This document shows positions 45,176-53,409 of a stretch of 64,000 bases of DNA, piece after piece. The stretch spans positions 62,001-126,000 of the forward strand of contig NZ_JAFCJJ010000013.1 of the NCBI RefSeq assembly GCF_018131015.1. The letters run 5' to 3'. Positions within the stretch are counted from its first letter, which is position 1. Each line of letters begins with the position of its first letter. A program made the translations under genes and the position numbers. A model generated the notes under the pieces. The model was given only the letters and a program-made list of their open reading frames with translations. It was not told the origin of the DNA and ran no database searches. The stretch comes from Bradyrhizobium diazoefficiens. GTDB lineage: Bacteria > Pseudomonadota > Alphaproteobacteria > Rhizobiales > Xanthobacteraceae.

Positions 45176-45463
45176 TTAATCGGGCCTTGAACTTGGATTG
45201 CCTTCGCTGAGCTCCTCGTAGAGCACGCGCGCCGAGGCGGCATCGCCGCGGCGCTCGTTGAAGGCGGTGACTTTCAGCACCCGCACGGTGCGATCGAGCG
45301 CGATGGTCAGCACGTCGCCGATCTTGATCGCATGCCCCGGCGATTTCTCACGCACGCCGTTGACGCGAACGTGGCCGGTTTCGACGAGCTCGGCCGCCGA
45401 GGTGCGCGCCTTCACCACCCGCGCGTGCCACAGCCATTTGTCGATGCGCTGCCGCTCGGTCGT
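45176..45463 (-). CDS. S4-domain RNA-binding protein (Hsp15-like), probable ACG start
   Basis: About 95 aa. RIDKWLWHARVVKARTSAAELV and HVRVNGVREKSPGHAIKIGDVL form the S4 RNA-binding fold of Hsp15/YrfH-type proteins that rescue stalled 50S subunits. The conserved N-terminus lies upstream of the first ATG, GTG or TTG in frame (GTG at 45418). An ACG at 45463 encodes the expected TERQRIDKW start and has AAGGAG eight bases before it. That AAGGAG overlaps the last codons of the helicase gene, so the two are coupled. Confidence 0.8.
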   Translation of the reverse strand, partial: TTERQRIDKWLWHARVVKARTSAAELVETGHVRVNGVREKSPGHAIKIGDVLTIALDRTVRVLKVTAFNERRGDAASARVLYEELSEGNPSSRPD

Positions 45464-45468
45464 TGGGA

Positions 45469-48400
45469 TTACTCCTTGCGACCGGCGAGCTGTTCCTTCA
45501 GCGCGGCGAGCTTGGCGAAGGGCGAGTTCGGATCGACCGGACGATCGCGTTCGCGCGGGGTAGCGCTCGAGGCGTAGGGGCGCAGCGACGGACCGGACTC
45601 GCGGTCGCGACGGTCGCGGCCCTTGTCGCGATCGCGGCCACGATGCTCGCGCCCACCCTCGCGCTCGCCGGGCTTGCCCTTGTTGCGATCGCGGTCCTTG
45701 CCCTCGAAACGGCGATTGCGATCCTCGCCGCGCTGCTCGCGACGTTCGCCGCCGCCTTCCTCGCGGCCCTTGCGGAAATCCTTGCGATGCCCGCCATGAC
45801 GATGGCGCTCACCGCGCTTCTCGCCCTCGGCGGCCGGCGCGGCTTCGCCTTCCGCAGGCGTTGCACCTGGCTCTGCACTGGCCTGCTGCGGAGGCTGCTG
45901 GTGGTGGCGGCGCTGGTGACGATGGCGCTCGTGGCGCGGCTTGCGGTCCTCGTGACGGCCGCCCGGACGCCAGACCTCGACGAGTTCCGGCTCGGCCGGC
46001 GGGCTTGCTGCCTCGACCGGTGCGGCGGCATCGGGCGATGCGGCGGCTTCCGCCGCAGCCGTCTCGGCGGGAGCGGCTTCAAGTCCGGCAGCTTCAGTGG
46101 CCGGACCGGCCTCATCAGTCGGCGGCGCGATGCCGGGAGCGTCTTCCGGCGTGACGGGGGTTTCGGGCGCCGCTTCGAGCGCGGGCTCCTCATGCGCGGG
46201 CTCGTCGTGCTGCTCGAGGCCGGGCGCGTCTTCGACGGTGAGGGCCTCGGTCGCAGGCACATCGGACGCGGCCGCCTCGGCGGGCAGGCCGGCAACGGCT
46301 TCCGTCGCAGTCTCGGTCGAGGTCTCGGCGCTGCCCTCGGCGGGCGGCGTCTCGGGCGCGACCGTCTCGGCGACGGGCGCCGCCGGCTTCGGCGGCAGCG
46401 GCGCGCGCTTCTCCATGCGATAGCCGAGTGCGCGCAGCACCGAGGCGAAGTCCTCGCCGGCCGAGCCGGTGAGCGAGGTCATTGCCTGCGTCACCACGAA
46501 GCTGCGGCCGTCGAAGGCGCCAGCGGGCTTTTCGCCGGGCGAGTTTTCGCGCCAGGCCAGCGCCGGCCGGATCAGGTCGGCGAGGCGCTCCAGGATGTCG
46601 ACGCGCACGGCGCGCTCGCCGGCCTGCTTGTAGCCGAGCACGCGATAGGCATCGCGCGGCAGCTGCTTGTCCACGGGGAACGAGGTGCGGCCCGACGAAG
46701 CCAGATGCTGCGCGCCTGACAGCGCGGAGGGATCGACATTGTCCTGCTTCAGCGCCCAGAGCAGCGCGGCGAGCGCGCGCGCGGCGGGTTTCAGCAGGCC
46801 CGGGAAATAGAGGTGATAGGCGCCGAAGCGGACGCCGTATTTGCGCAAGGTCGCGCGAGAAGGCTGGTCGAGATCCTTCAGCTCGTTGGCGATCTTCGGC
46901 CGCTCGAGCACGCCGAGCGACTCGACGAGCTGGTAGGCGATGCCGCGGGCAATGCCGGTGACGTCCTCGGCCTTGGAGAGCTCGAACATCGGCCCGAGCA
47001 GCTTTTCGATATGCGTCTTGAGCCAGAGCTCAAGCCTGGCCTGCACCTTGTCGCGCGGCGCGCCGGTCAGTCGCTCGTCCGAGATGATGCGGATGCGCGG
47101 ATGCAGCGCGTCGTCGGCGGCCGACAGCCGCGCCACGGCATCGCCGGTCCAGCGGATGATGCCTTCCGAGGTCAGCACGAACTGCTCGTCCGGCGCATTG
47201 CCGAGTTTCTCGGCGCGCGCGTTGATCTCGCCGGCGAGCACCGCTTGCGCGGCAGCCTGCAACGCCTTCGCGTCCGAGCCTGCTTCCGCCGCATCCGGAG
47301 CAAAAGTGAAGCCATCGAGGCGGCCGATGACATGGCCTTCGACGACGACTTCGCCGGTCTTGCCGATTTCAGTATTCAAGCTCGTGTTCTCCCGCAGGCG
47401 GCGCATCAATACACTGGTCCGGCGATCAACGAAACGCTCAGTCAAGCGTTCATGGAGCGCATCTGACAATTTATTTTCGACCTCCCGCGCGGTCCCCTGC
47501 CAGCGTTCGGGGTCTTTCAGCCAGTCCGGGCGGTTGGCGACGAAGGTCCAGGTGCGGATCTGCGCGATCCGGGCCGACAGCGTGTCGATGTCGCCGGAGG
47601 TGTTGTCGGCCTGGTCGATCTGGGCGCCGAACCAGGAATCGGGAATGCATCCCTTGCGCATCAGGAAGCCGTAGAGGGTGGTGACGAGCTCGGCATGGGC
47701 CGCCGGCGACAGTTTCCGGTAGTCCGGGACCTGGCAGGCCTCCCACAGCCGCTCCACGGCCGCCTTGCCATGTGCGATATCGCGCACCTCGCCGTCGCGG
47801 GCGGCATGGTCGAGCACGCGCATGTCCTCGGCGATCGGCGCCCGTGTCAGGGCCTCGTGGCCCGGCGGCAGATTTAGCGAGACCTGCAGCGCGCCGAGCG
47901 AGGAGAAATCCAGCTTCGCGTTGCGCCATTGCAGCATCTTGACGGGATCGAAGGTGTGGTTCTGCAGCGCGTTGACGAGCTCGGGCTCGAACGGCGCGCA
48001 GCGCCCCGTGGTGCCGAAGGTGCCGTTGCGCGTGGCCCGTCCCGCGCGGCCGGCGACCTGCGCGAACTCGGCCGGCGTCAGGCGGCGGAACTGGTAGCCG
48101 TCGAACTTGCGGTCGGAGGCGAACGCGACGTGGTCGACGTCGAGATTGAGGCCCATGCCGACCGCGTCGGTGGCGACGAGATAGTCGACGTCGCCGTTCT
48201 GGAACATGGCGACCTGCGCATTGCGGGTGCGGGGCGACAGCGAGCCCAGCACCACGGCGGCGCCGCCATGCTGGCGGCGGATCAGCTCGGCGATGGCGTA
48301 GACCTCGTCGGCGGAGAAGGCGACGATGGCGGTGCGGCGCGGCTGACGCGTGATCTTGCGGTCGCCGGCGAATTCGAGCTGCGACAGCCGCGGCCGCGTG

Positions 48401-48876
48401 ATCATGGAGACGCCGGGCAGCAGCCGCTCGATGATCGGACGCATGGTGGCGGCGCCCAGCAGCAGCGTCTCGTCGCGGCCGCGGCGGTTGAGGATGCGGT
48501 CGGTGAAGACGTGGCCGCGCTCAAGGTCAGCGGCGATCTGGATCTCGTCCACGGCGAGGAAGGCGACGTCGAGATCGCGCGGCATCGCCTCGACGGTCGA
48601 GACCCAGTAGCGCGGATTCTTCGGCTTGATCTTCTCTTCGCCGGTGACCAGCGCAACGCTCTCGGGGCCGGCCCGGTCGGCGATCTTGTTGTAGACCTCG
48701 CGCGCGAGCAGCCGCAGCGGCAGCCCGATCATGCCACTGGAATGCGCGAGCATCCGCTCGATGGCGAGATGGGTCTTGCCGGTGTTGGTCGGCCCGAGCA
48801 CCGCAGTGACACCAGCGCCAGGCACTCGATCGGACTGGGCGCGCTCGGAAGCGAAGGGGGAGGGAGAGAAGGCCAT
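45469..48876 (-). CDS. SUV3-like DEAD/DEAH-box helicase with long disordered tail
   Basis: 1135 aa. Walker A is GPTNTGKTHLAIERM, motif II VDEIQI, and LGSLSPRTRNAQVAMF, ATDAVGMGLNLDV and VAGRAGR follow, matching the SUV3/mitochondrial RNA helicase type. After about residue 800 the protein becomes Ala/Pro/Glu-rich, then Arg/Gly/Asp/His-rich (HRHQRRHHQQ, ERREQRGEDRNRR), ending in a conserved-looking SPFAKLAALKEQLAGRKE. The basic tail probably binds RNA. ATG at 48876. Upstream of the S4 gene and coupled to it, so an RNA-processing or ribosome-rescue role fits (inference). Confidence 0.9.
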   Translation of the reverse strand: MAFSPSPFASERAQSDRVPGAGVTAVLGPTNTGKTHLAIERMLAHSSGMIGLPLRLLAREVYNKIADRAGPESVALVTGEEKIKPKNPRYWVSTVEAMPRDLDVAFLAVDEIQIAADLERGHVFTDRILNRRGRDETLLLGAATMRPIIERLLPGVSMITRPRLSQLEFAGDRKITRQPRRTAIVAFSADEVYAIAELIRRQHGGAAVVLGSLSPRTRNAQVAMFQNGDVDYLVATDAVGMGLNLDVDHVAFASDRKFDGYQFRRLTPAEFAQVAGRAGRATRNGTFGTTGRCAPFEPELVNALQNHTFDPVKMLQWRNAKLDFSSLGALQVSLNLPPGHEALTRAPIAEDMRVLDHAARDGEVRDIAHGKAAVERLWEACQVPDYRKLSPAAHAELVTTLYGFLMRKGCIPDSWFGAQIDQADNTSGDIDTLSARIAQIRTWTFVANRPDWLKDPERWQGTAREVENKLSDALHERLTERFVDRRTSVLMRRLRENTSLNTEIGKTGEVVVEGHVIGRLDGFTFAPDAAEAGSDAKALQAAAQAVLAGEINARAEKLGNAPDEQFVLTSEGIIRWTGDAVARLSAADDALHPRIRIISDERLTGAPRDKVQARLELWLKTHIEKLLGPMFELSKAEDVTGIARGIAYQLVESLGVLERPKIANELKDLDQPSRATLRKYGVRFGAYHLYFPGLLKPAARALAALLWALKQDNVDPSALSGAQHLASSGRTSFPVDKQLPRDAYRVLGYKQAGERAVRVDILERLADLIRPALAWRENSPGEKPAGAFDGRSFVVTQAMTSLTGSAGEDFASVLRALGYRMEKRAPLPPKPAAPVAETVAPETPPAEGSAETSTETATEAVAGLPAEAAASDVPATEALTVEDAPGLEQHDEPAHEEPALEAAPETPVTPEDAPGIAPPTDEAGPATEAAGLEAAPAETAAAEAAASPDAAAPVEAASPPAEPELVEVWRPGGRHEDRKPRHERHRHQRRHHQQPPQQASAEPGATPAEGEAAPAAEGEKRGERHRHGGHRKDFRKGREEGGGERREQRGEDRNRRFEGKDRDRNKGKPGEREGGREHRGRDRDKGRDRRDRESGPSLRPYASSATPRERDRPVDPNSPFAKLAALKEQLAGRKE

Positions 48877-48952
48877 TCTGGACGGATAGGTAGTGGGGAA
48901 TTGCGCGATTGTCAGGGCTGTTGTGGGGCGGGGGGTGCGGGACACACAACAG

Positions 48953-49058
48953 GTGTCATCGCCCGGCTTGACCGGGCGATCCAGTACGCCGGGGCGCCTG
49001 TGGTGGACCGAGGGGCCGCGGCGTACTGGATGCCCCGGTCAAGCCGGGGCATGACACC
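48953..49058. repeat. Palindromic intergenic repeat, family D copy 1
   Basis: GTGTCATCGCCCGGCTTGAC and GTCAAGCCGGGGCATGACAC arms with inner ATCCAGTACGCC/GGCGTACTGGAT pairing. A second copy lies at 50682-50785. Confidence 0.85.
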
Positions 49059-49136
49059 GAGGGTGTGGAAGCCGCCCCCGAACATCCCGCGCAACTGTCT
49101 CACTTTGCGACGCTTTTTCCGTTGTTGTTAAGCTCC

Positions 49137-49430
49137 GGAACGACTTGAGAACGAATCGCGGCCGAATCGCTGACTCCCGGTTGAGTCCTGTTACGTTCAC
49201 GCAAGATGTCGCGGGACTCGTCTGGGTTGCGCACTAGATGGAGTTTTGCCCCCGCGCACAAGCGGGTGAGTTTCTTAAAGCTGGGGACGGCGGCGAGTCG
49301 AATCAGAATCGGGGCGGAGTCAAACGGATTCCATCCCCTGCTACCGGCTTAAGACCATTTTCGTGAAAACAACCCCATGCACTGATGCTAAGATATTGAT
49401 ATAGCGTGACTTTTTTAAAATCCCAGCGCC
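49137..49430. other. Intergenic stretch without a gene
   Basis: About 290 bases with a lower-GC segment ending in TATTGATATAGCGTGACTTTTTT. No convincing frame, RNA gene or hairpin with T run was found. Small frames here overlap the next repeat and look spurious. Confidence 0.4.
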
Positions 49431-49595
49431 CGTCATCCTGAGGCGCGAGCCATGCGGCGCGAAGCGCGGCATGGGGAGCCTCGAAGGATGGACGGCCCGG
49501 ATGAGGCGGCACGCGTCGATGTCCCGTGGAACGAGCCGGGCTGTCGCCCTTCGAGGCCCGCCCTGCGTTGCAGGGCGCGCGCCTCAGGGTGACGG
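49431..49595. repeat. Palindromic intergenic repeat, family E
   Basis: CGTCATCCTGAGGCGCGAG at the left and CGCGCCTCAGGGTGACGG at the right are complementary arms. Inside, GCCTCGAAGGATGG and CGCCCTTCGAGGCCCG also pair, giving nested hairpins. Single copy in the window. Confidence 0.8.
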
Positions 49596-49622
49596 TCTAG
49601 CAGGGGTAGCCGCGGAAGCGAC

Positions 49623-50495
49623 TTACTGAGTCTTCGCCACCCTCGGCGGCTGGGGGGCGGTGATGAAGCTGGTGGCTTCCAGCAGCGCCGGGCCGAGCGG
49701 GGTCGGCACTTTCAGCCAGAACGGCACCAGGATGCGGGTGCCGGCGATGGGGGCAAACGCAATCTCGATGTTGCGCTGGGCGGCGAGGTATTTGATCACG
49801 GGGCGGTCGGGGATGTAGCCGGCGACGGGGACGAAATAGAGCGCGCAGACCACGACCGGGCCGTGATAGCCCTTTTCCGCCTTCACCGTCTCCATGCGCT
49901 TGAAATCGAGTTTCAGATCGTAGCGCATGCGGCCGTCAAAAATCGGCGCGCCGTTGTGGCAAGCGTCGGGCGAGAGTACCTCACCGGTGCCGGGCACGCG
50001 CAGCAGCGAGGCCGTCATCGGATCCCAGACGCCGCGGCGATGCGCCTCCGTGACGACGATGCGGTCGGCATCGACCGGCGGCTCCGGCACGATGCCAAAC
50101 TCCTTCACATTGCCCTTGTCGAGGGTGATGTGGATTTCTTCCGTCTTCTTCGAGGTGGTGGTGGAGGCCTGGTAGCCGGTCGCAACCAGCGCGCCGTTCA
50201 CCACCCGGCCCTGCGAGGCGCCGGTGCCCGAGCCGCCCGCGAAGGATTTCAAAAGGCCGGTGGTGCCGCCCGAGGCCGCCGCGGAAAACACGTCATCGCC
50301 GATGTCGATGCTCCAGGCGCCCCGGCCGACCGGAATGCCCGACAGCGAGGCCTCATACTGCGCCTCGAGCTTGCCCTGGGCGCCCGCGGGTTCCACTGCC
50401 CATGCGAAGGCGAGACCGCAAAGGGCCGTCAGCGCCAGCCGGCCGGCGCGCGGCCGGGGCCGATTTGGGATCAGGGTGTCCACGAAGCCATCCAA
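49623..50495 (-). CDS. DUF3108 domain-containing exported protein
   Basis: 290 aa with a signal peptide (LALTALCGLAFAWAVEPAGA). YEASLSGIPVGRGAWSIDIGDD and the mid-region DACHNGAPIFDGRMRYDLKLDF match DUF3108, a beta-rich periplasmic family of unknown role. The start is TTG at 50495 or GTG at 50483; no ATG lies in frame nearby. Next to the ribosomal gene rpmB but divergent. Confidence 0.82.
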   Translation of the reverse strand: MDGFVDTLIPNRPRPRAGRLALTALCGLAFAWAVEPAGAQGKLEAQYEASLSGIPVGRGAWSIDIGDDVFSAAASGGTTGLLKSFAGGSGTGASQGRVVNGALVATGYQASTTTSKKTEEIHITLDKGNVKEFGIVPEPPVDADRIVVTEAHRRGVWDPMTASLLRVPGTGEVLSPDACHNGAPIFDGRMRYDLKLDFKRMETVKAEKGYHGPVVVCALYFVPVAGYIPDRPVIKYLAAQRNIEIAFAPIAGTRILVPFWLKVPTPLGPALLEATSFITAPQPPRVAKTQ

Positions 50496-50681
50496 TGGGG
50501 GCGTCAGGCCTTGCTAGTTAAAACCAAAAACCGCGGGAAACAATGCATTCGGGCCGGCACACGCGGAACTTGCACCTTCTTCGGGGGTGAATACGCCCTT
50601 TATGTGATGGTAAGGGGTTTTAAACATTGCCGTTTTGGTGATTTTGCCGCGGGCTCCGATACCTCTCCCGCGTGCCCCACT

Positions 50682-50785
50682 TGTCATGCCCCGCGAAGGC
50701 GGGGCATCCAGTACGCCGCGGCCCCTCGGTTCCAGCCGCGCCGCCGGTGGAATACTGGATCGCCCGCCTTCGCGGGCGATGACAC
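50682..50785. repeat. Palindromic intergenic repeat, family D copy 2
   Basis: TGTCATGCCCCGCGAAGGCG with GCATCCAGTAC, and the right arm GTACTGGAT-like TACTGGATCGCCC ending CGGGCGATGACACC. It lies 32 bases upstream of the rpmB -35 box. Confidence 0.82.
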
Positions 50786-50816
50786 CGAGGGTGCGGCCAA
50801 AACCGCGCCCAAAAAC

Positions 50817-50845
50817 TTGACGCAAGGCCCCTTCCCCCCTATACG
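50817..50845 (+). promoter_or_regulatory. Sigma70-like promoter of rpmB
   Basis: TTGACG at 50817-50822, 17-base spacer, TATACG at 50840-50845. It gives a leader of about 85 bases before the rpmB ATG, containing AGGATGGCGGCC. Confidence 0.75.
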
Positions 50846-50935
50846 TCCGCCGCTCCCTGCAAGGACAGAGAATTAGCCCCCGTGGCGCCCAGGATGGCGG
50901 CCGCACTCGTTGGGGGATAGAGAAGGATTTGTGAC

Positions 50936-51247
50936 ATGTCTCGCCGCTGCGAACTGACGGCCAAGGGCCCCCTCGTCGGCCACAAGGTCAGCCACTCCAA
51001 CATCAAGACCAAGCGCCGCTTCCTGCCGAACCTCGTCAACGTGACGTTCATCTCGGAAGCCCTGGAGCGCAACGTGCGCCTGCGCGTCTCTACCAACGCG
51101 GTGAAGAGCGTGGACCACAATGGCGGCCTCGACGCCTTCCTGCTCAAGGCCAAGGCTGACGCCCTCTCCCCGCGCGCCCTCGAACTGAAGCGCGCCATCC
51201 AGAAGAAGGTCGGCCCGACCGCTGCGCCGGCGAAGAAGGCCAGCTAA
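50936..51247 (+). CDS. rpmB: 50S ribosomal protein L28
   Basis: 103 aa. MSRRCELTAKGPLVGHKVSHSN and KRRFLPNLVNVTFISEAL are the family signature. The C-terminal 20 residues are Ala/Lys-rich (PTAAPAKKAS), common in Alphaproteobacteria. GAGAAGGATTTGTGAC precedes the ATG. Monocistronic, bounded by its own promoter and terminator. Confidence 0.96.
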   Translation: MSRRCELTAKGPLVGHKVSHSNIKTKRRFLPNLVNVTFISEALERNVRLRVSTNAVKSVDHNGGLDAFLLKAKADALSPRALELKRAIQKKVGPTAAPAKKAS

Positions 51248-51317
51248 AGAGTTTTACGAAAAGCTGAGGGCCAGTTGCGTCGCGTGGCGTAGGCTTGGCC
51301 AAGTCGAGTTGTGTAGG

Positions 51318-51348
51318 ACGGCCGGATCGGAAGATCCGGCCGTTTTTG
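51318..51348 (+). terminator. Intrinsic terminator of rpmB
   Basis: ACGGCCGGATC, loop GGAA, GATCCGGCCGT, then TTTTTGTTTTTG downstream. A perfect 11-bp stem 70 bases after the stop. Confidence 0.93.
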
Positions 51349-51458
51349 TTTTTGCACGTAGCTCCTTTATTTCCGCGACGAGTTTTCCGAGAGGTTCGCT
51401 CGATCAAACGGCTAACTCGCAAACAAGGAACACGCGCTCTGCGGCCGAGTTGACTTGC

Positions 51459-51701
51459 ATGACACCCGTCAGCGCCCTCGAAGACTCCTTCGACATCGCC
51501 TGGACCTTCCTGGAGCGGTCAGGCGAACTGAGAGGGGCGGCGGAGTCCGCGGACATCATCCTCGATTCGATCGAACAGCAACTGCGGACCGGTGAGCGGC
51601 GACGGCTCATGCTCGCCAACAGGGCGATTGCCGCCTATCGGGCGCAGGCTGCCAGTATCCCCGCCGTCACCTCGGATCGGAACGCCATATGGATAAACTG
51701 A
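51459..51701 (+). CDS. Small hypothetical protein, 80 aa
   Basis: ATG at 51459 (MTPVSALEDSFDIAWTFLE). Helical, acidic N-terminal half, then ADIILDSIEQQLRTGERRRLML. No signal peptide or membrane helix. The ribosome site is weak. Its last codons overlap the ATG of the DUF3606 gene by 13 bases, which supports both as real. No family recognised. Confidence 0.6.
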   Translation: MTPVSALEDSFDIAWTFLERSGELRGAAESADIILDSIEQQLRTGERRRLMLANRAIAAYRAQAASIPAVTSDRNAIWIN

Positions 51702-51862
51702 CCGAGCGGGCACAACCTGACCGCAGCAAGATCGACATCAGCAGGGATTGCGAGGTCAGGTACTGGACCCGCCATCTCGGCATCACGCGCGCGCGCCTCC
51801 TGCTCCTTGTCGAAAAGGCCGGCAATTCCGCCGCGGCGGTCCGCAAGGAATTGACGAGGTGA
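51689..51862 (+). CDS. DUF3606-like small protein, 57 aa
   Basis: ATG GAT AAA CTG at 51689 to TGA at 51862. The protein has PDRSKIDISRDCEVRYWTRHLG, then LLVEKAGNSAAAVRKEL, the DUF3606 pattern (small alphaproteobacterial protein with a conserved YW and Val-Gly-Ser-Ala-Val helix). Function unknown, probably DNA- or RNA-associated by its basic helix (inference). It overlaps the preceding gene and is under 60 residues, so automatic callers may skip it. Confidence 0.82.
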   Translation: MDKLTERAQPDRSKIDISRDCEVRYWTRHLGITRARLLLLVEKAGNSAAAVRKELTR

Positions 51863-51972
51863 GATCGGGCGGGAGCGCTGCTCCTCCCTGTCGATGTGGC
51901 GCTCGCCGACAGGCTTGTTCCGGACTGCTCTCAACGCCACCGGAAGGAGACGCAAATTCTCGGGAGGTCAAG

Positions 51973-52155
51973 ATGATCAGAAACGATGCGAATGCACGCC
52001 ACCTGCGGGAAGCCAACAAGGCTTTCAAGGCGACCAGCAGCGAAAAACCGATGACCGACTACGCGAAGGCGCAGCGGTCACTCCAGGAAAATCGCGAGCG
52101 CCTGAAGGCGGAGCGCCTGGCCCGCGAGGTCACCGCGAAAGACACTTCAAAATAG
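51973..52155 (+). CDS. Small hypothetical protein, 60 aa
   Basis: ATG at 51973 behind GGGAGGTCAAG, a good ribosome site. The protein MIRNDANARHLREANKAF... is highly charged and helical, with repeated Arg-Glu-Arg and Lys-Ala-Glu patterns and no hydrophobic core. It may be a coiled coil or an intrinsically disordered stress protein. No family recognised. Convergent with the next small gene. Confidence 0.65.
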   Translation: MIRNDANARHLREANKAFKATSSEKPMTDYAKAQRSLQENRERLKAERLAREVTAKDTSK

Positions 52156-52173
52156 CCTGACGGATCTCGCGCG

Positions 52174-52389
52174 CTAGAGCATCGAGAGCACGACGATCCC
52201 GTCTTCGAGCTCGCCGGACGCGAGGCGCGCGCGGGCCATATGCTCGAACGCGGTGCGATTCTTGTGAAGGTAGTTGAAAGCCTGCTTATCCGTCTGAAAC
52301 GTCGTCGCGAGTCTGCACAGCTGTCGCGCAGCACCGAGCGCAAGGGAAAAGGTGATTGTTCCGCCGCCGTCCGACTTGGTTCTGCGCAC
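52174..52389 (-). CDS. Small hypothetical protein, about 71 aa
   Basis: GTG at 52389 with GGGAG ten bases upstream (a GTG at 52398 is too close to it). VRRTKSDGGGTITFSLALGAARQL, then a helical HKNRTAFEHMARARLASGELEDG and an ending in IVVLSML. No known family. Codon pattern looks coding (strong third-position GC). Confidence 0.55.
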   Translation of the reverse strand: MRRTKSDGGGTITFSLALGAARQLCRLATTFQTDKQAFNYLHKNRTAFEHMARARLASGELEDGIVVLSML

Positions 52390-52440
52390 GATCCGCACTC
52401 TCCCGCCTGGGACGAATTCACCGACAATCGCAGAAGCCGG

Positions 52441-52680
52441 CTATCGCGGCAACTTCCTCGTGCGCTTCTTTGGCGCGGGCGCCGGCAACGATGCCCTGCG
52501 GGTTGCATCGGCGGCTTCCCTGGTCTCGCGCAGCTTTCGCAGCCGCGCCATGTTCTCGCGCACCTCGACGGCTTGTCTTTCGACATCCGCCAATGCCTGC
52601 GCCCCCTCTTCAGCGGCCAGCCGACGACGGTCCAAACGCGCGATGCTTTCGGGCGACAATTCCGGTTTCCTGGCGCTCAT
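52441..52680 (-). CDS. Small hypothetical protein, coiled-coil, basic tail
   Basis: 79 aa from ATG 52680 (MSARKPELSPESIARLDRR). Long helix with Glu/Arg/Ala heptad-like pattern (AAEEGAQALADVERQAVEVRENMARL), then a Pro/Ala and Lys/Arg tail (PAPAPKKRTRKLPR) that could bind nucleic acid. No signal peptide. Unknown function. Confidence 0.65.
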   Translation of the reverse strand: MSARKPELSPESIARLDRRRLAAEEGAQALADVERQAVEVRENMARLRKLRETREAADATRRASLPAPAPKKRTRKLPR

Positions 52681-52776
52681 CTTCACCCCGTTCCGCAACA
52701 GGCAAAACCCGCTCAATCGCTGGATCGAGCGGGCAGCTTGGCCGTTTCAGTACATCCGTGAAACGGCACGGCGGGA

Positions 52777-52986
52777 TCAGGCCAGAGAGAGATTCTCGGC
52801 GCTGACCTTACCCCGCATCTTGTCGGTCTTGAGCTCGAAGCTGACCTTTTGACCCTCGGCCAGACCCGAAAGACCAGCGCGTTCGACCGCACTGATGTGA
52901 ACGAACACATCGTTGCTGCCGTCGTCCGGCTGAATGAAGCCAAAACCCTTCTGGCCGTTGAACCACTTCACGGTACCTGTCGTCAT
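52777..52986 (-). CDS. cspA: Cold shock protein, CspA family
   Basis: 69 aa single cold-shock domain. RNP1 is KGFGFIQPDD and RNP2 is VFVHISAV. It binds single-stranded RNA and DNA as an RNA chaperone. AAGAAT lies just before ATG 52986 and GGAG just upstream. The leader from the promoter at 53116 is about 120 bases and contains an 8-bp perfect hairpin, as in cold-induced csp leaders. Confidence 0.95.
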   Translation of the reverse strand: MTTGTVKWFNGQKGFGFIQPDDGSNDVFVHISAVERAGLSGLAEGQKVSFELKTDKMRGKVSAENLSLA

Positions 52987-53014
52987 ATTCTTCTCCAAAG
53001 CGCGCGAATGCGCA

Positions 53015-53034
53015 TCGCGTGACCAATCACGCGA
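53015..53034 (-). promoter_or_regulatory. Hairpin in cspA 5' leader
   Basis: TCGCGTGA, four bases CCAA (TTGG on the transcript), TCACGCGA: an exact 8-bp stem 29 bases upstream of the cspA ATG. It could act as a temperature-sensitive structure or RNA stabiliser (inference). Confidence 0.6.
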
Positions 53035-53115
53035 CAATTTCAACTTCGTCGATGTCTTTGGAAAAGGAGCCCGCGGGCGCGTTCAACAAGGCACAGCGGC
53101 TAATCGAATAAAGTC

Positions 53116-53143
53116 AATATACACGCTTTTCGTTTTTTTACAA
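53116..53143 (-). promoter_or_regulatory. Sigma70-like promoter of cspA
   Basis: Minus strand TTGTAA (53143-53138), 16 bases, TATATT (53121-53116). Surrounding A/T-rich DNA (a TTTTTTT run on the plus strand) may act as an UP element. Confidence 0.6.
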
Positions 53144-53409
53144 GGGAGGAGGGCCTTTTAGTTCAACCGGGCATGTCCGGCGCTGATCGAGGGCCTCGAA
53201 CGTGTCGAGATCCGAAGGCTTTATCGATTGACACGGGCCGGCGGGAGTGGTCCGGTCACGCGACCGACCTGTGTCGCGTCTTGGCGAGCAGATCGCTTGT
53301 TCGAATCCGGCGACAAATACGCCGTCACTCTCATCCTCACCATCGCAACGAAACCCTGCGCAATGGCTGCGTGCAGGACTGTTCCAGTTTGCAGCCCCGA
53401 GGAGGTTCA
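53144..53409. other. Intergenic region upstream of rpsU
   Basis: About 265 bases. TTGACA occurs at about 53227 but no fair -10 follows at the right distance. GTTCGAATCCGG near 53298 looks like a tRNA T-loop but no acceptor or anticodon arm pairs with it. No gene seen. Confidence 0.35.

Noticed and set aside
45463..46719. Plus-strand frame with hydrophobic and Arg/Gly stretches
   Set aside because: Antisense to the low-complexity tail of the SUV3-like helicase; hydrophobic runs are a by-product of Ala/Glu/Arg codons read backwards.
49303..49512. 69-residue minus-strand frame
   Set aside because: Half lies within the family E repeat; no ribosome site and low-complexity end.
51420..51450. GGAAC with a downstream GTT resembling an EcfG promoter
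   Set aside because: The -10-like part is imperfect and would lie within about 10 bases of the ATG, leaving no leader.
53280..53320. tRNA T-loop-like GTTCGAATCCGG
   Set aside because: No acceptor, D or anticodon stem pairs around it, so it is probably chance.
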